A stretch of 64,000 nt of DNA from Xylophilus sp. GW821-FHT01B05 (GTDB taxonomy: Bacteria; Pseudomonadota; Gammaproteobacteria; Burkholderiales; Burkholderiaceae_C): positions 4,030,001 through 4,094,000 of the forward strand of contig CP152408.1 in the NCBI GenBank assembly GCA_038961845.1. Direction: 5' to 3'. A model generated the notes under the pieces. It made no database searches. It was not told the origin of the DNA and saw only the letters and a list, made by a program, of their open reading frames with translations. The position numbers were made by a program, and so were the translations under genes. This document shows positions 1 to 8,393 of the stretch, piece by piece. Every line of letters starts with the position of its first letter. Within the stretch, counting starts at the first letter, position 1.

Positions 1-354
1 GATGTCGCACACCACCTGCAGCACGTTGCCGCCACCGACCGCGAAGCCGTTGACCATGGCGATGACGGGCTTTTGCAGCTTGTCGATGGACTCGTACATC
101 TCCAGCGTGGGCAGCACGCCGGCGTACAGCAACGTGTCCTCCATGCCCTCCTTGCGGCCGCCGATGCAGAAGAACTTGTCGCCCGCCCCCGTCAGCACGA
201 TGACGCGGGTGCGCGTCTCGCGGCGGATCGCGTCGATGCAGTCACGGATCTCGTGGCACATCTTGGGCGTGAACATGTTGCCGTCGTGCGGCCGGTTGAT
301 CGTGATGGTCCCGATGGGGCCGTCTTCTTCGTAGATGATTTCTTCGAACTGCAT
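1..354 (-). CDS. Enoyl-CoA hydratase/isomerase family protein, BadI/MenB-like (3' part missing)
   Basis: The reverse strand reads MQFEEIIYEEDGPIGTITIN and continues in frame for 118 codons to the window edge, so only the N-terminal part is visible. It carries the crotonase-fold marks: the first oxyanion segment FFCIGG near residue 63 and VNGFAVGGGN near residue 104. The opening residues and the AVGGGNVLQVVCD stretch resemble 2-ketocyclohexanecarboxyl-CoA hydrolase (BadI) and naphthoyl-CoA synthase more than ordinary beta-oxidation hydratases. By family, BadI opens a ketone-activated alicyclic ring; that role here is inference. It starts 13 bp after the CoA-transferase stop, with GAGGAAGAC upstream of the ATG, so the two genes form an operon that probably runs from the sigma-54 promoter at 1626. 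Confidence 0.8.
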   Translation of the reverse strand, partial: MQFEEIIYEEDGPIGTITINRPHDGNMFTPKMCHEIRDCIDAIRRETRTRVIVLTGAGDKFFCIGGRKEGMEDTLLYAGVLPTLEMYESIDKLQKPVIAMVNGFAVGGGNVLQVVCDI

Positions 355-367
355 GGTGTCTTCCTCT

Positions 368-1612
368 TCAGATGGCGCGCTGGGCGCGGAGTTGTTCGAT
401 CTGCGCGGCATCGCAAGCGAGCCAGGAGCGCAGGATGTCGTCGGTGTCGGCGCCCAGCTTGGGCGGCGGCACGGCCGTGCCTTCGGTGCGACCGTCAAAG
501 CGAATGCCCAGGCCCACCTGGGGGATGGGGCCATCAGGGCCGTCCATCTGGTAGATGAAGCCGGCGTCGTGCAATGCTGTGTCCTGCGCCAGTTCGTCCA
601 GGCGCTGGATCGGGCCGGCCGGCACGCGCGCAGCGCCCAGCACGGCCAGCCAGTGCGCGCGCGGCTGGGTGGACAGCAGTGCAGCGATGCGCTCCACGAT
701 CTGCGCCCGGCCTTCCCGGCGCTGGGCATTGCTAGCGAAGGCGGGATCGGCGGCCACGTCGGGCTGGCCCACGGCCTCCCAGAAGCGCTTCCAGATCGCG
801 TCGTTGCCCAGGCCCAGCGTCATCGGACCGTCCGCGGTCTCAAAGACTTGGTAGATCGCAATCACGCTGTCGCGGCCACCGGTGCGCCGGCTGACTTCAC
901 CGGAGCCCAGGTACGGCATCAGGCGCGGTGCCATGAACCGCGACATGCTTTCGACCATCGAGACGTCGATGTCGCAACCCTTGCCCTCGCGTGTGCGGCG
1001 CAGCAAAGCGGCCAGCACGGCCATGGCAGCATCGCTGCCGGCCAGCAGATCGGCCGCCGGCGTGCCGACCTTCTGCGGAGGCGTCTCGGCCTCGCCTGTC
1101 AGGTCCATGACGCCGGAGTAGCCTTCTGCGATCAGGTCATAGCACGGCAGGTCGGCGCGCGGGCCGCTGACGCCGAAGCCGGTCAGCGACACGTGGATCA
1201 GACGGGGATTCAGGGCCCGCAGCGTCGGCGCATCCAGCGCGAGCTTGCGCTGGGCACGTCCGACCAGGTTCAGCAGGATCACATCGCATTCGGCCACCAG
1301 GCCGTGCAGCACTTCGCGGCCGGCCGGCGAGGCGATGTCGAGCGCGACGCTCTTCTTGCCGCGGTTGACGCTCATGAACCACAGCGATTCGCCGTGCAGG
1401 AACGGAGGCCCCCAGGCGCGGCAGTCGTCGCCGGTACGGGGCTTTTCCACCTTGACGACCGTGGCCCCCATGTCGGCCAGCAACTGGCCGGCATAGGGCC
1501 CGGCCACCGAAGTGGTCAGGTCGAGCACCTTCACATCCGCCAACAGGTCGAGCGCGGTTGCCGACTTGGCAGGAAGGCCATGGAACGGGAGTTGGGTTTC
1601 GGGCTTGGTCAT
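368..1612 (-). CDS. Class III CoA-transferase (CaiB/BaiF family)
   Basis: This 414-residue protein has the usual length and the N-terminal CaiB signature LDLTTSVAGPYAGQLLADMG (about residues 30-49), followed by VKVEKP and NRGKKSVALD. The catalytic Asp is probably Asp159 in PCYDLIAEGYSG. Class III enzymes move CoA from one acyl-CoA to a free acid, so this gene probably activates the substrate of the cluster. The start at 1612 has no Shine-Dalgarno sequence. The predicted transcription start of the sigma-54 promoter falls only about 2 bases upstream, so the mRNA would be almost leaderless, or translation starts later at a TTG or GTG near the conserved block. It is divergent from the sigma-54 activator. 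Confidence 0.9.
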   Translation of the reverse strand: MTKPETQLPFHGLPAKSATALDLLADVKVLDLTTSVAGPYAGQLLADMGATVVKVEKPRTGDDCRAWGPPFLHGESLWFMSVNRGKKSVALDIASPAGREVLHGLVAECDVILLNLVGRAQRKLALDAPTLRALNPRLIHVSLTGFGVSGPRADLPCYDLIAEGYSGVMDLTGEAETPPQKVGTPAADLLAGSDAAMAVLAALLRRTREGKGCDIDVSMVESMSRFMAPRLMPYLGSGEVSRRTGGRDSVIAIYQVFETADGPMTLGLGNDAIWKRFWEAVGQPDVAADPAFASNAQRREGRAQIVERIAALLSTQPRAHWLAVLGAARVPAGPIQRLDELAQDTALHDAGFIYQMDGPDGPIPQVGLGIRFDGRTEGTAVPPPKLGADTDDILRSWLACDAAQIEQLRAQRAI

Positions 1613-1625
1613 CGCATGACATTGC

Positions 1626-1640
1626 GCAAACGCTGTGCCA
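1626..1640 (-). promoter_or_regulatory. Sigma-54 (-24/-12) promoter of the CoA-transferase/BadI-like operon
   Basis: The minus strand reads TGGCAC-AGCGT-TTGC, a perfect match to the RpoN consensus with the required 5-base spacing. The adjacent divergent gene encodes a sigma-54 activator, and a 17-bp palindrome lies about 85-115 bp upstream, at normal enhancer distance. The GC of the -12 element is only about 14 bases from the assigned ATG. Confidence 0.85.
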
Positions 1641-1724
1641 CGCGATCACGAACTTTTTGCAGCGAGCTAAGCTGTTGAATCTCCTTGTTTTTCTTGACGC
1701 AACGTTGTCGCTTGACCCTACTTG

Positions 1725-1741
1725 TGTCTTCGCCGAAGACA
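1725..1741. promoter_or_regulatory. 17-bp perfect palindrome, candidate enhancer for the sigma-54 activator
   Basis: TGTCTTCG-C-CGAAGACA is a perfect inverted repeat with a single central base. It lies between the divergent promoters, 85-115 bp upstream of the sigma-54 promoter at 1626 and 26 bp ahead of the activator start at 1767. Position and symmetry fit a binding site for the activator itself; the sequence gives no direct proof. Confidence 0.5.
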
Positions 1742-1766
1742 AACATTCCAACTACCCAGAAGTATC

Positions 1767-3497
1767 ATGCTTCCGATGGAGACACAACAACCTGACTCGG
1801 GCAGCGCAGCGCCCTACGAGCTGCGTGGCGTGATGGTTCTGGGCCACGACGGCAAGCAATTGGCGGCCACCGGCATCGCGGTGCAGCCCGCCATCGCCAG
1901 TTGCGTTGCCAATGGCTGGCACGAGGCCCGGCAACGCAAACGCCAGCTGTTTTCGGTGGAAGGCCCGGAAGGCGTTCCCATCGTCGTGGTGGCATTGCCC
2001 GTGGATGGCGCGACCGTGCTCGTGGCGATGGAGCGTGAAGGGCGCGATGCGCTGTTCGAGTTTGTCGGCGCCGTCGACTTTGCAGGCGACATCCTGGCCC
2101 ACTTCCTGACCAACCCGTTCGAGGCCTTGAGCGTGGTGGACCGCGATGCCATCGTGCGCTACATGAGCCCCGTGCACGAGCGCTTCTTTGGGCTGCAGGC
2201 CGGCGGCGGCGTCGGTCGGCACACCACGGAGGTGATCGAGAACTCGCGTTTGCACCATGTGGTCGAGTCCGGCAAGGCGGAGATCGGACTCCTCCACGAG
2301 ATGCGCGCCGTGACGCGCGTGGTCTCGCGCCACCCGATCCGCAACCGCAGCGGCGAGATCGTGGGAGCCATTGGACAGATCATGTTCAAGGGCCCCGAGC
2401 AGTTGCAGGCGCTGTCCAGTGAAGTCTCGAAGCTGAAGTCCGAGGTGGCCTACTACCGCCGCGAGTTGAGTGACCTGCGCAACCGCAGCTACGGACTGGA
2501 CCAGATCCTGGGCGACAGCCCGGCCATGGAGCGGCTCAAGCAGCAGATCATCAAGGTGGCGCCGCTGGACGTGCCAGTGCTGCTCACGGGCGAAAGCGGC
2601 ACGGGCAAGGAGCTCGCGGCCCACGCCATCCACAAGCTCAGCCCGCGGCGCGACGACACGCTGGTCATGGTCAACGCCGCTGCCCTGCCCTCGACGCTGG
2701 TCGAGAGCGAATTGTTCGGCTACGAAGCGGGCTCCTTCACCGGCGCCGAGCGCAAGGGCCGCAAGGGCAAGATCGAGCAGGCCGACGGCGGCTCGCTGTT
2801 CTTCGACGAGGTCGGGGACATGCCGGCCGACGTGCAGGTCAAGCTGCTGCGCGTGCTGCAGGATGGAAGTTTCCAGCGCGTGGGCGGCAGCGACCTGCGC
2901 CGCTCCAACTTCCGCCTGATCAGCGCCAGCAACCGCAACTTCGAGGCGATGATCGCCGACGGATCGTTCCGCCTCGACCTGTTTTACCGCATCGGTGGCG
3001 TGACCATCCGGATGCCGGCCTTGCGCGAACGCATCGAAGACATTCCGCAGCTGGCCGAGCTGGCGCTCAAGCACTTCGCTGAGCGCCATCGGCAGCGGCC
3101 CAAGAAGTTGTCGGACGAGGCCTGCGTATTCCTGCAGAGCCAGCGTTGGCCCGGCAACGTGCGCCAGCTCATGCATACGGTCGAACGGGCCGCGATCTTT
3201 TGCGAGTCGGAGGTCGTCATGCCCGCCGACTTCGGCATCATCGACGGCGATCCGATCGAAGCCTTCCAGATTCTGCCGAGCGAGGGCAGCGACGCACCGG
3301 TGTCCGTCGCCGGCACAGCAGGTGAACCCATGCGCGTCAGCAACGCGGTCGAGCAGGTCGAGGAGCAGATGATCCGCCAAGCCATGGTCAAGCTGCAGGG
3401 CAACAAGAAGCGCGTCGCCGCCGAACTGGGCATCTCGCGCTCCTACCTGTACAAGCGCCTTGCGCAAATGGGCCTCGGCGTCGAGACGGAGACCTGA
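1767..3497 (+). CDS. Sigma-54-dependent transcriptional activator (PAS-AAA+-Fis)
   Basis: This 576-residue enhancer-binding protein has a sensory N-terminal part (1-210, with a PAS-like fold around 110-205) and a short coiled linker (215-240). The AAA+ domain follows: Walker A GESGTGK at 275-281, the sigma-54-contacting loop as GSFTGA at 322-327 (Ser instead of the usual Ala) and Walker B SLFFDE at 343-348. A Fis-type helix-turn-helix is at 546-569. I chose ATG 1767 because an upstream TTG at 1722 would place the coding start inside the palindrome at 1725-1741; ATG 1776 is also possible. It is the obvious activator for the seven -24/-12 promoters found between 1.6 and 35.4 kb. Its inducer is unknown but is probably a substrate acid or its CoA ester. 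Confidence 0.93.
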   Translation: MLPMETQQPDSGSAAPYELRGVMVLGHDGKQLAATGIAVQPAIASCVANGWHEARQRKRQLFSVEGPEGVPIVVVALPVDGATVLVAMEREGRDALFEFVGAVDFAGDILAHFLTNPFEALSVVDRDAIVRYMSPVHERFFGLQAGGGVGRHTTEVIENSRLHHVVESGKAEIGLLHEMRAVTRVVSRHPIRNRSGEIVGAIGQIMFKGPEQLQALSSEVSKLKSEVAYYRRELSDLRNRSYGLDQILGDSPAMERLKQQIIKVAPLDVPVLLTGESGTGKELAAHAIHKLSPRRDDTLVMVNAAALPSTLVESELFGYEAGSFTGAERKGRKGKIEQADGGSLFFDEVGDMPADVQVKLLRVLQDGSFQRVGGSDLRRSNFRLISASNRNFEAMIADGSFRLDLFYRIGGVTIRMPALRERIEDIPQLAELALKHFAERHRQRPKKLSDEACVFLQSQRWPGNVRQLMHTVERAAIFCESEVVMPADFGIIDGDPIEAFQILPSEGSDAPVSVAGTAGEPMRVSNAVEQVEEQMIRQAMVKLQGNKKRVAAELGISRSYLYKRLAQMGLGVETET

Positions 3498-3506
3498 GAA
3501 GGGCTT

Positions 3507-4661
3507 TCAAGGCATCCGGGCCAGCGCGGCGGGATTGGCCTCTCCGAGTGCTGGCACGGTAGCCGCCGCCTGGCGCCGCAGTGACGGCACGATGGGTAAG
3601 GGCAACGTGGGCATGCTTGCCCCGCCTTCGGCGGCCAGCGCGGTCGCGAACAGGCCGCGGGCGTTGAAGTGCGGGGACTGCACCGCCTCCTGCAGCGAGT
3701 GCACGAGGGTCACGCAGGCATCCACCCCGGCGAAGCGCTGCAGCCACGCTTCGGCGCTGCGCGTTGCGACGATGGCGGAGACAGCAGTGATGACTGCTTG
3801 CGGATCCAACCCATCGTCGAGCAGTTGCGGCGCTTCAAGCACCTTCAGGAAGTTCTCCCAGAACCGCTGTTCCAGCGGCGCCACTGCCAGGAAGCGCCCA
3901 TCGAGCGTTCGGTAGACCTGGTAGCGGGGTGTGCCTCCCGACAACCTGCCGGCGCCCGGATCCGGCCACTGGCCGGCGGCAAAGCCATTGCCCAGCCCCC
4001 AGTACATGAAGGTGAACAGGTTGTCGGCCATAGCGATGTCGAGGTGGCGGCCCCGGCCTTCTAACTCCCTGGCATGCAGGGCCAGGAGGATGTTCATCAT
4101 GGCAGGATAGGCGCCGCCGCCGATGTCGGCGACCAGCGCGCTCGGCAAGCCCGGTACGCCGTTGGCGCCCACCGTCAGGCCAAGCATTCCCGCCTGCGCC
4201 TGGTAATTCAAGTCGTGCGCGGCAACATCGGCCAGCGGCCCCTGTTGGCCCCAACCCGTGATCGAGCAATAGATCAGACTGGGGAACATGGCGTGCACAG
4301 CCGCAGGCCCCAGCCCCAGCCGTTCCATCACGCCGGGCCGGAACTGCTCCAGCAACACGTCGGCCGTCCCGATCAGCGCTATGGCTTGCGCGCGCCCTTG
4401 CGGACTCTTGAGGTCGATGGCGACGGAACGCTTTCCCTGGTTGAGCAGTGCGAAGGCGGCGCTGTCGGCGCCGAACCGCGGAGTGCCGCTGCGCAGCTCG
4501 TCTCCATGGCCCGGCCGCTCGATCTTGATGACCTCGGCGCCCGCCTGCGCCAGTAACAGGCTGCACATCGGTCCGGGCAGCAAGGTGCTGAAGTCGATAA
4601 CTCTGATGCCCGCGAGCGGCAGCCCGGAGTCCTGTGGCGCGAAGCTGTGTTTTGTGTTCAT
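3507..4661 (-). CDS. Class III CoA-transferase (CaiB/BaiF family), second copy
   Basis: Translation from ATG 4661 gives 384 residues beginning MNTKHSFAPQ. The CaiB motifs are present: VIDFSTLLPGPM (21-32), EVIKIERPGHGDE (43-55) and NQGKRSVAIDL (74-84), with a probable catalytic Asp150 in AAHDLNYQAQAG. It is only moderately similar to the CoA-transferase at 368-1612, so the two are not a recent duplication. It could activate a different acid or serve as donor partner. The reading frame is open further upstream, but family alignment and the sigma-54 promoter place the start here. The predicted transcription start coincides with the A of the ATG, implying a leaderless message. It converges with the activator gene 10 bp away. 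Confidence 0.9.
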   Translation of the reverse strand: MNTKHSFAPQDSGLPLAGIRVIDFSTLLPGPMCSLLLAQAGAEVIKIERPGHGDELRSGTPRFGADSAAFALLNQGKRSVAIDLKSPQGRAQAIALIGTADVLLEQFRPGVMERLGLGPAAVHAMFPSLIYCSITGWGQQGPLADVAAHDLNYQAQAGMLGLTVGANGVPGLPSALVADIGGGAYPAMMNILLALHARELEGRGRHLDIAMADNLFTFMYWGLGNGFAAGQWPDPGAGRLSGGTPRYQVYRTLDGRFLAVAPLEQRFWENFLKVLEAPQLLDDGLDPQAVITAVSAIVATRSAEAWLQRFAGVDACVTLVHSLQEAVQSPHFNARGLFATALAAEGGASMPTLPLPIVPSLRRQAAATVPALGEANPAALARMP

Positions 4662-4672
4662 GGGGCCGCTGT

Positions 4673-4687
4673 GCAAACGATATGCCA
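4673..4687 (-). promoter_or_regulatory. Sigma-54 promoter of the second CoA-transferase
   Basis: The minus strand reads TGGCAT-ATCGT-TTGC followed by A, a close match to the -24/-12 consensus with correct spacing. The -12 element lies 12 bases from the ATG at 4661, so the transcript would start at the start codon. Confidence 0.75.
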
Positions 4688-4794
4688 CGCGGCGTACGGC
4701 TTTGGCGGTGTCGCTTGTGTCCGTAGCACACACACCGGTGTCGAACACGCGCACACACAGTGGCCTCCAGGCGTCTCTGCGGCCCCTGCTCGTC

Positions 4795-4809
4795 GGGCAC
4801 GTCATTTGC
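4795..4809 (+). promoter_or_regulatory. Sigma-54 promoter of the quinone oxidoreductase gene
   Basis: GGGCAC-GTCAT-TTGC (followed by A) matches the -24/-12 consensus except for the first base. It is back to back with the minus-strand promoter at 4673. Between them lies ACACCGGTGT (4732-4741), a perfect 10-bp palindrome that could be a shared enhancer. The predicted transcript start, near 4821, leaves room for the CAGGAG ribosome site before ATG 4848. Confidence 0.75.
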
Positions 4810-4847
4810 ACAACGGATTCCTGCATTCCGCCATCTCAGGAGATCCC

Positions 4848-5837
4848 ATGCTCGCCGTTCAGGTCCGACAACCAGGCACCGCCGACCAACACACCGTGGA
4901 GGAAGTTCCCGGCCTTGCGCCTGCGCCCGGCCAGGTGCTCATCGATGTCAAGGCGGCCACCGTCAACTACCCCGACCTGCTCGTCATCAGCGGACGCTAC
5001 CAGAGCATGCCCACCCTGCCCTTCGCTCCGGGCGTCGATGCGGCTGGTATCGTGCGCGAAGTCGGCAGCGGTGTGCAGCGCGTGCAGCCGGGTGACAGGG
5101 TGCTGATCCATGTCGATTCCGGAACCTACGCGACCGAGGCGGTCGCCCGTGAAGACCAGTGCCTGCCGCTGCCAGCAGACATGGGCTTCGTCGATGCGAC
5201 GGCCCTGGGCCTCGCTGCGCAGACAGCTTGGTTCGCGTTGCTGGAGCGCGGCGGCTTCGAGCCTGGCGACGTGGTGCTGGTCAATGGCGCCAGCGGCGCC
5301 GTGGGGCAAGCCGCCGTGCAGATCGCCAGTGCGCTCGGCGCCATCGCGGTGGCGGCGGCGACGTCGGTCGACAAGGCACGCGACCTGCTTCAGGGCTGCA
5401 CCTGCGGATTCGTCGACCTCGGCGCGCAGGATCTGCGCAACAGCCTGCGAGCCCAGTTGCTGGAGGCCACCGGCGGACGGGCCGCCGATGTCGTCGTCGA
5501 CACATTGGGCGGCGACGCGTTCGACGCATCGTTGCGGGCCATGGCCTGGTGCGGTCGCATCGTGACCGTGGGCTACGCGTCCGGGCGTGTTCCGGAGATC
5601 AAGGCCGGGCATCTGTTGGTGAAGAACATTGCGGCCACCGGCCTGCAATGGACGGACTACCGCGACCGCCAACCGCAACGCGTGGCCCGCGCGCACGACG
5701 GGCTGGCCGCGCTCTGGCAGCGTGGCGCATTGCGTCCGCGCATCATGCAGACGCTGCCGCTGCGCGCGTTCGCCGAAGCCCATCGCCTGATCGCGTCGCG
5801 CGAGGCGACGGGACGGTTGGTGCTCACCATGGAGTAG
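4848..5837 (+). CDS. NAD(P)H:quinone oxidoreductase / zinc-independent MDR-family protein
   Basis: The 329-residue protein starts MLAVQVRQPG after a CAGGAG ribosome site. It has the GroES-like N-terminal fold and the nucleotide-binding motif NGASGAVGQAAVQIA near residue 146. It lacks the Cys/His pattern of zinc alcohol dehydrogenases, which places it with quinone oxidoreductases and enoyl reductases of the QorA type. In this cluster it may reduce an unsaturated acyl-CoA or ketone intermediate, but the sequence does not decide the substrate. It has its own sigma-54 promoter, divergent from the CoA-transferase. Confidence 0.85.
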   Translation: MLAVQVRQPGTADQHTVEEVPGLAPAPGQVLIDVKAATVNYPDLLVISGRYQSMPTLPFAPGVDAAGIVREVGSGVQRVQPGDRVLIHVDSGTYATEAVAREDQCLPLPADMGFVDATALGLAAQTAWFALLERGGFEPGDVVLVNGASGAVGQAAVQIASALGAIAVAAATSVDKARDLLQGCTCGFVDLGAQDLRNSLRAQLLEATGGRAADVVVDTLGGDAFDASLRAMAWCGRIVTVGYASGRVPEIKAGHLLVKNIAATGLQWTDYRDRQPQRVARAHDGLAALWQRGALRPRIMQTLPLRAFAEAHRLIASREATGRLVLTME

Positions 5838-5850
5838 GTGCCGCCGGTGA

Positions 5851-7059
5851 TCAGTGGTCCTGCGCGCCTTCGCCGCGGCCGCGCAGGCCGAAGCCCAGGG
5901 TACTGCCCAGGCCCAGCACCGATCCCATGGCCCAAAACACCCCTCCCGCGCCGAGCACACCGCCAACAGCGCCGAACATCAGCGGCATCCCGACGCTGGA
6001 GAGGTTCACGAGCATCAGGCGCAGCGCCAACGCCTCGCCGTGGCGATGCTTCGGCGTCATCTGGTGCAGCATGCTCATGACCATCGGCTGCACGGTGCCG
6101 AGCGTCAAGCCCAGCGCAGCTGCGCAGACCCCCATCGCCGCAGCGCTCGGCGCGAAGGGATACAGAGCGAACAACACGCCGCTGATTCCTGTGGCCGCGG
6201 TGATCAGCACCCACTCGCGCAGGCGCTCCGCGAACAGCGGCATTGCCACGCGGACCAAAGCGGCGGAGATCGCAAACGCCCCCAGGATGCCACCGATCAC
6301 GGACGCAGGCAGCCCACGCTCGTGGCCCAGGACCGGAACCATGAAGGCGTGCAGATCCCAGGACGAGTTCATGAACCAGTTCATCAGCAGCAACCGGCGC
6401 ATGGCGCTGTCGCGCAGCAAATCCCAGACAGCGGGTCGCGGACCCGCGCGGGCTGGTTCGAGCGGCAATTCGCGCGTGCGCCGCATCAGCGTCCAGGCCA
6501 GCAGCGGCAACGCGGCAAGCAGCGCGAATGCCGCACGGAAACCGAACTGGTCGATCATGATGCCGGCGACGAACGGGCCGACGAAGTTCGAAGCAGCCGG
6601 CGCGATCGACAGCCACGAGAACACCTGCTTGAGTTCCGCCGGCGTTCGCGCGAGTCGGCCGATGTGCCGCTGCAGCGCGATCGTCGCCGCGCCAATGGCG
6701 CCACCGCACATCAGCGCCGCCAGGCACAGCACCCAGTAGACCGGCCATGCCGCGGCCAGCGCCGCACCGGCGCATGCCACGGCCACACTGAGCCCGACTG
6801 GCCGCTTCAGGCCGTGCCGATCCGCATAGCGGCCCGCCGGCAACGACAGGAAGACCTGCGTCAGCGCAAACAACGCAACCAGGATGCCGGCAGCGGCCGT
6901 GCTCTGGCCTTGGTCCAGCGCCAGCAGCGGCGCCGCCATGCGCGAACCCGCCATCGTGGCATGCAAACACACATGGCCCGCAATCAGCGTGCCCAGATCT
7001 GCACGCGGCTCTGCACCGGGCGCCCGGGTGGCTTGCGCGTCTTCTCGATGGCGGGTCAC
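5851..7059 (-). CDS. Major facilitator superfamily transporter
   Basis: This 402-residue inner-membrane protein has about 12 hydrophobic helices. The MFS loop motif between helices 2 and 3 is recognisable as GRYADRHGLKRPVG (about residues 76-89). It probably moves the pathway substrate or exports a by-product. Its 3' end abuts the quinone oxidoreductase 13 bp away (convergent). The sigma-54 promoter at 7130-7144 ties it to the activator at 1767. Confidence 0.87.
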   Translation of the reverse strand: MTRHREDAQATRAPGAEPRADLGTLIAGHVCLHATMAGSRMAAPLLALDQGQSTAAAGILVALFALTQVFLSLPAGRYADRHGLKRPVGLSVAVACAGAALAAAWPVYWVLCLAALMCGGAIGAATIALQRHIGRLARTPAELKQVFSWLSIAPAASNFVGPFVAGIMIDQFGFRAAFALLAALPLLAWTLMRRTRELPLEPARAGPRPAVWDLLRDSAMRRLLLMNWFMNSSWDLHAFMVPVLGHERGLPASVIGGILGAFAISAALVRVAMPLFAERLREWVLITAATGISGVLFALYPFAPSAAAMGVCAAALGLTLGTVQPMVMSMLHQMTPKHRHGEALALRLMLVNLSSVGMPLMFGAVGGVLGAGGVFWAMGSVLGLGSTLGFGLRGRGEGAQDH

Positions 7060-7129
7060 TGGTCAACTCCGTGTCGATGTCCTGCTCGCGGCACGAACCG
7101 CCGCAGAGGACACAAAGGATGGGATCACG

Positions 7130-7144
7130 CAAGTGCGGTGCCAG
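7130..7144 (-). promoter_or_regulatory. Sigma-54 promoter of the MFS gene
   Basis: The minus strand reads TGGCAC-CGCAC-TTGC, a perfect consensus with correct spacing. The predicted transcription start, near 7118, leaves a leader of about 59 bases before ATG 7059. Confidence 0.78.
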
Positions 7145-7254
7145 GCGCGTACGCCGTTTCCTCCGGCGTCCTGCGCGCACGAAGGTCGCCCCCGCCGACA
7201 TCCGTCCCCCGCAAAGGCAGGCGCCACGCGGCCAGCGAAGGACGCCTCGCGCAT

Positions 7255-7269
7255 CGGCACGTTAGTTGC
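7255..7269 (+). promoter_or_regulatory. Possible sigma-54 promoter toward the LysR gene
   Basis: CGGCAC-GTTAG-TTGC deviates from consensus only at the first base and has correct spacing. The transcript would begin near 7281 and run into the LysR gene at 7346. LysR genes are seldom RpoN-dependent, so this is the weakest of the set. Confidence 0.45.
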
Positions 7270-7345
7270 GCAGTCGCTGCATCGGACACAGGACGCCTGG
7301 GCGCTTCGCCACGCGGATCCACAGGCCAAGCAAGGAGACAACCAG

Positions 7346-8272
7346 ATGGAACTGCGCCAACTGCGCTACTACGTGCGCATCGTCGAGCTTGGCGGCATCG
7401 GCCGGGCGGCGCGGGAGCTGGACGTGGTCCCGTCAGCACTCAGCCAGCAGATCAGCCGCCTCGAGGCCGAACTCTGCACGCGGCTCCTGCAACGCAACAA
7501 GGGCGGCGTGCTCGCCACCGACGCGGGCCTGGCTTTCTACCGCCAGGCGCAACTGGCCTTGCGCCATGTCGACGACGCCACGCGTGCTGCCCAGCAGGCC
7601 CGGCTTTCCGGCCATGTCAGTCTGGGCATGCCGCCGTCCGCAGCGGCGGTGCTGGCCGTGCCCTTCCTGCAGGCGATGCACCAGCGCTATCCGGACATCC
7701 GGCTGCGGCTCGTCGAAAGCCTCTCCACCAATCTGGCGGCGATGCTGGACGCACGCCAACTGGACCTGTCGGTGTTGTTCGAATCGGGCACACCAAAGAG
7801 TAGCAATGTGATCGTGCTGGGCGACGAGCGGCTGTTCCTGATCGGCCCGGCGAACCTGCCGGAGTTGCAGCGCCTGCCGCGCACACGCGTCGGGGTGGAA
7901 CAGCTGGCGGATGTGCCGCTGGTGCTCGGCTCCCGCGCGCTGCGCGTGGCTGTCGATGCCGCGTTCGAGCGCGTCGGATGCCGGCCACGCATCGTGCTGG
8001 AGATCGATGGCTTGGCTGTGCTTCTGGATGCCGTGCGCGCCGGCATGGGCGCAACGGTCCAGCCCGGCTCATCCCTGCTGCGCCTGCCCCGCAATGCACT
8101 GCGGCGCATCGAGATCGACGACCCCATGGCACGGCGGCTGAACGTGTTGGCCTGCCTGAACGAAAGTGAACTGTCCACCGCCGCGCTGGCCGCGCGCAGC
8201 GTGCTGCGCGAGACGGCCAAAGACATGATCGCGGCAGGACGCTGGCCCGGCGCATGTGTTCACGCAACGTGA
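7346..8272 (+). CDS. LysR-family transcriptional regulator
   Basis: The 308-residue protein has an N-terminal winged helix-turn-helix (MELRQLRYYVRIVELGGIGR onward; ALSQQISRLE recognition helix) and a LysR substrate domain from about residue 90. ATG 7346 follows AAGGAGAC. It is clearly paralogous to the LysR gene at 24169-25095, with the same MELRQLRYYVR start and the same RYPDIRLRLVESLSTNLA segment. The regulator closes on an LTTR operator that overlaps its stop codon, immediately upstream of the Bug-SDR-Bug operon, so it probably controls that operon. Confidence 0.92.
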   Translation: MELRQLRYYVRIVELGGIGRAARELDVVPSALSQQISRLEAELCTRLLQRNKGGVLATDAGLAFYRQAQLALRHVDDATRAAQQARLSGHVSLGMPPSAAAVLAVPFLQAMHQRYPDIRLRLVESLSTNLAAMLDARQLDLSVLFESGTPKSSNVIVLGDERLFLIGPANLPELQRLPRTRVGVEQLADVPLVLGSRALRVAVDAAFERVGCRPRIVLEIDGLAVLLDAVRAGMGATVQPGSSLLRLPRNALRRIEIDDPMARRLNVLACLNESELSTAALAARSVLRETAKDMIAAGRWPGACVHAT

Positions 8273-8323
8273 CGACTTCATCGCGCACGGATGCCTATCG
8301 CCCAGGTCCATCCGTTCCTAGAC
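8259..8323 (+). promoter_or_regulatory. LTTR operator plus -10-like element of the Bug-SDR-Bug operon
   Basis: TTCAC-GCAAC-GTGAC (8259-8273) is a T-N11-A type LysR box overlapping the end of the LysR gene. The element TTCCTAGAC follows, with CTAGAC at 8318-8323, 45 bases downstream. The same pair of elements with nearly the same spacing occurs before the Bug genes at 19614 and 23984. Confidence 0.6.
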
Positions 8324-8393
8324 TTTCCAGACGCGCCACACCGAGGGCGCCCATGGCAGTGCACCCGACACGCCCCACCCGAAGGAGACACTC

